DNA of 8,389 nucleotides from CAZGXI01 sp964529715 (lineage in GTDB: Bacteria; Chloroflexota; Anaerolineae; Aggregatilineales; Ch27): the NCBI GenBank assembly GCA_964529715.1, contig CAZGXI010000066.1, positions 1 through 8,389 of the forward strand, read 5' to 3'. Shown in pieces: positions 6,129 through 8,389 of the stretch; positions within the stretch are counted from its first letter, which is position 1, and each line of letters opens with the position of its first letter. Under the pieces are notes generated by a model, which saw only the letters and a program-made list of their open reading frames with translations, was not told the origin of the DNA and did no database searches. The translations under genes and the position numbers were made by a program.

Positions 6129-7187
6129 ATGCAAAACATCTGGTTTCGCGTTCGGGGTGGGCCGCTGGTCGTGCTGCTGCTGACCCTGCTGCTGGCCGCC
6201 GCCGCTGGGGTATGGCTAAATCAGCCAACTGCTGAGGCCGCGCCGCTGCGTCAGGGCGACCCGCCGCCGGGCGATCACAGCGGGCAGCGTTGCTCTGAAT
6301 GCCACCTGGATTTTAACGCCCTGTGGCAGAGCGGCGTACACGCCATCGCTTACAGCCGCAGTTCCTTCCAGGAATATTGGGAAGCGCGCAACCGCCCGAC
6401 CAGTTGCCTGGACTGCCACACCACGCACTACCAGCCCAGCACCAACACTTACTTTGCGGAAAACGTCGTGTGTGAGGCGTGTCATGGCATGAACCCGGCG
6501 GACCATCCCCCGGCAGACATCGAACTGCCGCTGGAGATCGAGATGTGCGGGCGCTGCCACGAGGGCACCTTCCAGGAATTCCGCGCCAGTCCGCACGCCG
6601 TGACCGACGTCGCCGGCGGCATTGTCTGCGCCACCTGCCACGATCCGCACAGCCAACAGATCCGCTTCCCGACTATCGACGAGCTGTGCCTGAGCTGTCA
6701 TCAGACCCCGCCGGAGGACTTCGCCCACACCTCGCACCTGGGGCACGACCTCCACTGCGGCGGCTGCCACATGTACCGCGACCCAGACCTGGGGCCGTGC
6801 GTGGCAAGCCTGTGTCCCACCGGCCACACGATGGCCGTCGATACGCTGGCCTGCAACGACTGCCACGAAGACCTGAACCGCCGCCTGGAAACCTTCACTG
6901 CCCTGACCGACCCGGAGCGGCTGGTGCTGGAGCGCGACAGCCTCCAGGCCCAGGTCGCCGACCTGGAAGCGCAGTTGGCCACCGTCCAGCCCGCGCCGGA
7001 ACCGGAGGCGCGCGTGAACTACATCCAGCTTACGCAGGGGCTGATCATTGGGCTGGGCGTGGGCATCAGCCTGGCGTGGGTGCTGTCGCGGCGTGGCAAC
7101 GGCAACAATAACGACAAGAACGACAACGACCAGGCGGAGGCAACGCCTCCACAGGCCGAAACGAGCAGCGAGGGACCCCATGAATAA
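6129..7187 (+). CDS. Octaheme c-type cytochrome with C-terminal membrane anchor
   Basis: This 352-residue protein begins with a signal peptide (hydrophobic 12-30, likely cleavage after AEA at 37). Eight CxxCH heme sites start at 55, 93, 115, 140, 167, 187, 210 and 242. Two extra cysteines (224 and 229, CVASLCPTGH) do not form a standard heme site and might form a disulfide. Residues about 261-287 look like a short coiled coil (LERDSLQAQVADLEAQLA). A transmembrane helix at 300-320 is followed by RR and an Asn/Asp-rich tail, so the heme domain faces outside and the tail the cytoplasm. The gene overlaps the ferredoxin gene by 8 bp. In NrfBCD- and Dsr-type systems a multiheme cytochrome, a four-cluster ferredoxin and an NrfD protein pass electrons between the quinone pool and a periplasmic partner, and the same role is inferred here. 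The partner could be the selenocysteine cytochrome. Confidence 0.92.
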   Translation: MQNIWFRVRGGPLVVLLLTLLLAAAAGVWLNQPTAEAAPLRQGDPPPGDHSGQRCSECHLDFNALWQSGVHAIAYSRSSFQEYWEARNRPTSCLDCHTTHYQPSTNTYFAENVVCEACHGMNPADHPPADIELPLEIEMCGRCHEGTFQEFRASPHAVTDVAGGIVCATCHDPHSQQIRFPTIDELCLSCHQTPPEDFAHTSHLGHDLHCGGCHMYRDPDLGPCVASLCPTGHTMAVDTLACNDCHEDLNRRLETFTALTDPERLVLERDSLQAQVADLEAQLATVQPAPEPEARVNYIQLTQGLIIGLGVGISLAWVLSRRGNGNNNDKNDNDQAEATPPQAETSSEGPHE

Positions 7188-8010
7188 CCACAACGGTATC
7201 CCCCTCCTAAGCCGCCGCGACCTGATCAAGCTCTTAATCGGGTCGGGCGTATCGGTCGCTGCGGCGCTGGTCCTGGCCGAGCCATTAGACCCGCTGATGC
7301 GCCAGGTGGTCGCCGCCTTGCAGCCCAAAGGCGAACACGCAGAAGGAAGCGGCCCGCGCCATCCGCATTGGGGCATGGTCATCGACCTGAGCAAATGCAT
7401 CGGCTGTGAGTACTGCGTCTACGCCTGCCAGGCCACCAACGACGTGCCCGACGATATGCGCTGGAACATCCACCTGGTGGATCAGACGCCGACCGGCCAG
7501 ACCTTCCATGTCACCCGCCCCTGCCTGCACTGCCAGCATGCGCCCTGCGTGAGCGTGTGCCCGGTCACGGCCACGTACTACCGCGAGGACGGGCTGGTGA
7601 TGATGGATTACAACAAGTGCATCGGCTGTCGCTACTGCCAGGCAGCCTGTCCCTACGGCGCGCGCGTGTTCAACTGGACCGAGCGCGGCGATACGCCCAA
7701 TGAGCGCATCCCTGCCTGGGGCACGCCGGAAGTGGCGCGCCGTCCGCGCGGCGTGGTGGAGAAGTGCACCTTCTGCGTCCACCGCATCGACGCCGGCTAC
7801 GCGCGCGGCCACACACCGGGCATCGACCCGGACGCGACGCCGGCCTGCGTGAACATCTGCCCGGTGCAGGCACGCACCTTCGGTGATCTCAACGACCCGA
7901 ACAGCGCCGTTTCCCGCATCATCGCCAGCACGCCGACGTTCCGCCTGCGCGAAGACCTGGGCACCGACGCCAGCGTCTACTACATTCCGCCGGAGGGGAT
8001 GACAATATGA
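7180..8010 (+). CDS. Tat-exported 4x[4Fe-4S] ferredoxin subunit (HybA/NrfC/PsrB type)
   Basis: This 276-residue protein has a twin-arginine signal (SRRDLIK at 11-17, then a hydrophobic stretch to about 33), so it is folded with its clusters and exported. Sixteen cysteines form four [4Fe-4S] sites: CIGCEYCVYAC (73-83), CLHCQHAPCVSVC (115-127), CIGCRYCQAAC (147-157), and CTFC at 196-199 with CVNIC at 223-227. All ligands are present. This is the standard electron-transfer subunit that docks on an NrfD-type membrane protein. The ATG lies inside the end of the octaheme gene (8-bp overlap) with GAGGGA just upstream, and its TGA stop overlaps the NrfD start as ATGA, so translation is likely coupled. 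No molybdopterin catalytic subunit is visible in the window, so the complex may lack one, as in quinone-cytochrome complexes, or it may lie downstream. Confidence 0.95.
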   Translation: MNNHNGIPLLSRRDLIKLLIGSGVSVAAALVLAEPLDPLMRQVVAALQPKGEHAEGSGPRHPHWGMVIDLSKCIGCEYCVYACQATNDVPDDMRWNIHLVDQTPTGQTFHVTRPCLHCQHAPCVSVCPVTATYYREDGLVMMDYNKCIGCRYCQAACPYGARVFNWTERGDTPNERIPAWGTPEVARRPRGVVEKCTFCVHRIDAGYARGHTPGIDPDATPACVNICPVQARTFGDLNDPNSAVSRIIASTPTFRLREDLGTDASVYYIPPEGMTI

Positions 8011-8389
8011 CCGCCAGAGTGATCAACTTCGCCCGGCGTTCGCCGTTGTATGTGTTGTGGCTGTTGTTTCTACTGGTGCTGATGGGCATCGGGGCGGTAT
8101 CGGCCCTGCACGTGCTGATCAATGGCCTGGGCGTCACCAACCTGACCAACCAGCTTCCCTGGGGGCTGTGGATCACGGTAGACCTATCGTCCATTGCCTT
8201 GGGCGCGGGGGCGTTTACCCTGTCGGCGGCGGTATACATCTTCGGCCTGCACCGCTACGAGGCCATCGCCCGCGCGGCGGTGTTCGTCGGGCTGCTGGGC
8301 TATACCTCGGCGATGCTGGCCCTGGCGATGGACATTGGTCGCCCGGATCGTTTTTACCATCCGGTGTTGTACTGGAACGTGCACTCGGT
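8007..8389 (+). CDS. NrfD/HybB/PsrC-type quinone-interacting membrane subunit (3' partial)
   Basis: The first 127 residues are visible and the frame is open at the window end. The ATG overlaps the ferredoxin stop (ATGA) and has GGAGGGG 8 nt upstream. Hydrophobic segments lie at about 14-36, 53-80 and 88-109. Family signatures include PWGLWITVDLSSIALGAGAF (51-70) and DIGRPDRFYHP (109-119), followed by YWNVHS. Members are multi-helix membrane proteins without cofactors that bind quinone/quinol and exchange electrons with the ferredoxin subunit. The loop after helix 1 and the GRP motif resemble the HybB branch more than short PsrC proteins, but the missing C-terminal part is needed to decide. 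It is the third gene of the octaheme-ferredoxin-NrfD unit, and more subunits may follow. Confidence 0.9.
   Translation, partial: MTARVINFARRSPLYVLWLLFLLVLMGIGAVSALHVLINGLGVTNLTNQLPWGLWITVDLSSIALGAGAFTLSAAVYIFGLHRYEAIARAAVFVGLLGYTSAMLALAMDIGRPDRFYHPVLYWNVHS

Noticed and set aside
6216..7400. A 394-codon open frame on the minus strand
   Set aside because: It lies antisense to the octaheme and ferredoxin genes, whose heme and FeS motifs are unmistakable; no recognisable protein features.

Overview
The window looks like part of a high-GC bacterial chromosome, most likely a Chloroflexota (Anaerolineae-like) organism. That placement is an inference. It rests on Pro/Thr-rich 'PTPTP' linkers in an exported protein, a NACHT-HEAT protein, and GTAGGG...CCCTAC palindromic intergenic repeats of a kind I associate with that phylum. 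No rRNA or tRNA is present to confirm it.

Layout. Positions 1-1314 (+) hold the 3' part of a NACHT-type NTPase with C-terminal HEAT repeats. It converges, across a perfect 28-bp palindrome, on a minus-strand pair. That pair, in transcription order, is a multiheme cytochrome c lipoprotein (4641 to 3127) and an exported protein with four rhodanese domains (3012 to 1363). A roughly 500-bp intergenic region (4642-5141) carries a block of hairpins, a minus-strand promoter, two LysR-type boxes and a plus-strand promoter. The plus strand then runs lysR (5142-6077), an octaheme cytochrome c with a C-terminal membrane anchor (6129-7187), a Tat-exported four-cluster ferredoxin (7180-8010) and the start of an NrfD/HybB-type quinone-interacting membrane subunit (8007 to the window end). 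The last three have short or overlapping junctions and look like one operon.

The main discovery candidate is the cytochrome at 3127-4641. It appears to be two open frames, but both are in the same frame and are separated by one TGA (4326-4324). The upstream half has the lipoprotein signal and one heme site. The downstream half has ten heme sites and no export signal. A perfect 7-bp stem with a GUU loop starts 11 nt after the TGA, which fits a bacterial SECIS. I read this as one 504-residue undecaheme selenoprotein with selenocysteine at residue 106.

Together the genes suggest a membrane redox system: a quinone-linked NrfD/ferredoxin/octaheme complex, plus a selenocysteine undecaheme cytochrome and a multi-rhodanese protein on the outer face of the membrane, all organised around a LysR regulator. 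The gene content recalls the Geobacter ext selenite/tellurite cluster (rhodanese, multiheme cytochromes, FeS subunit and membrane subunit). A role in sulfur, selenium or tellurium redox chemistry is a reasonable but unproven inference.
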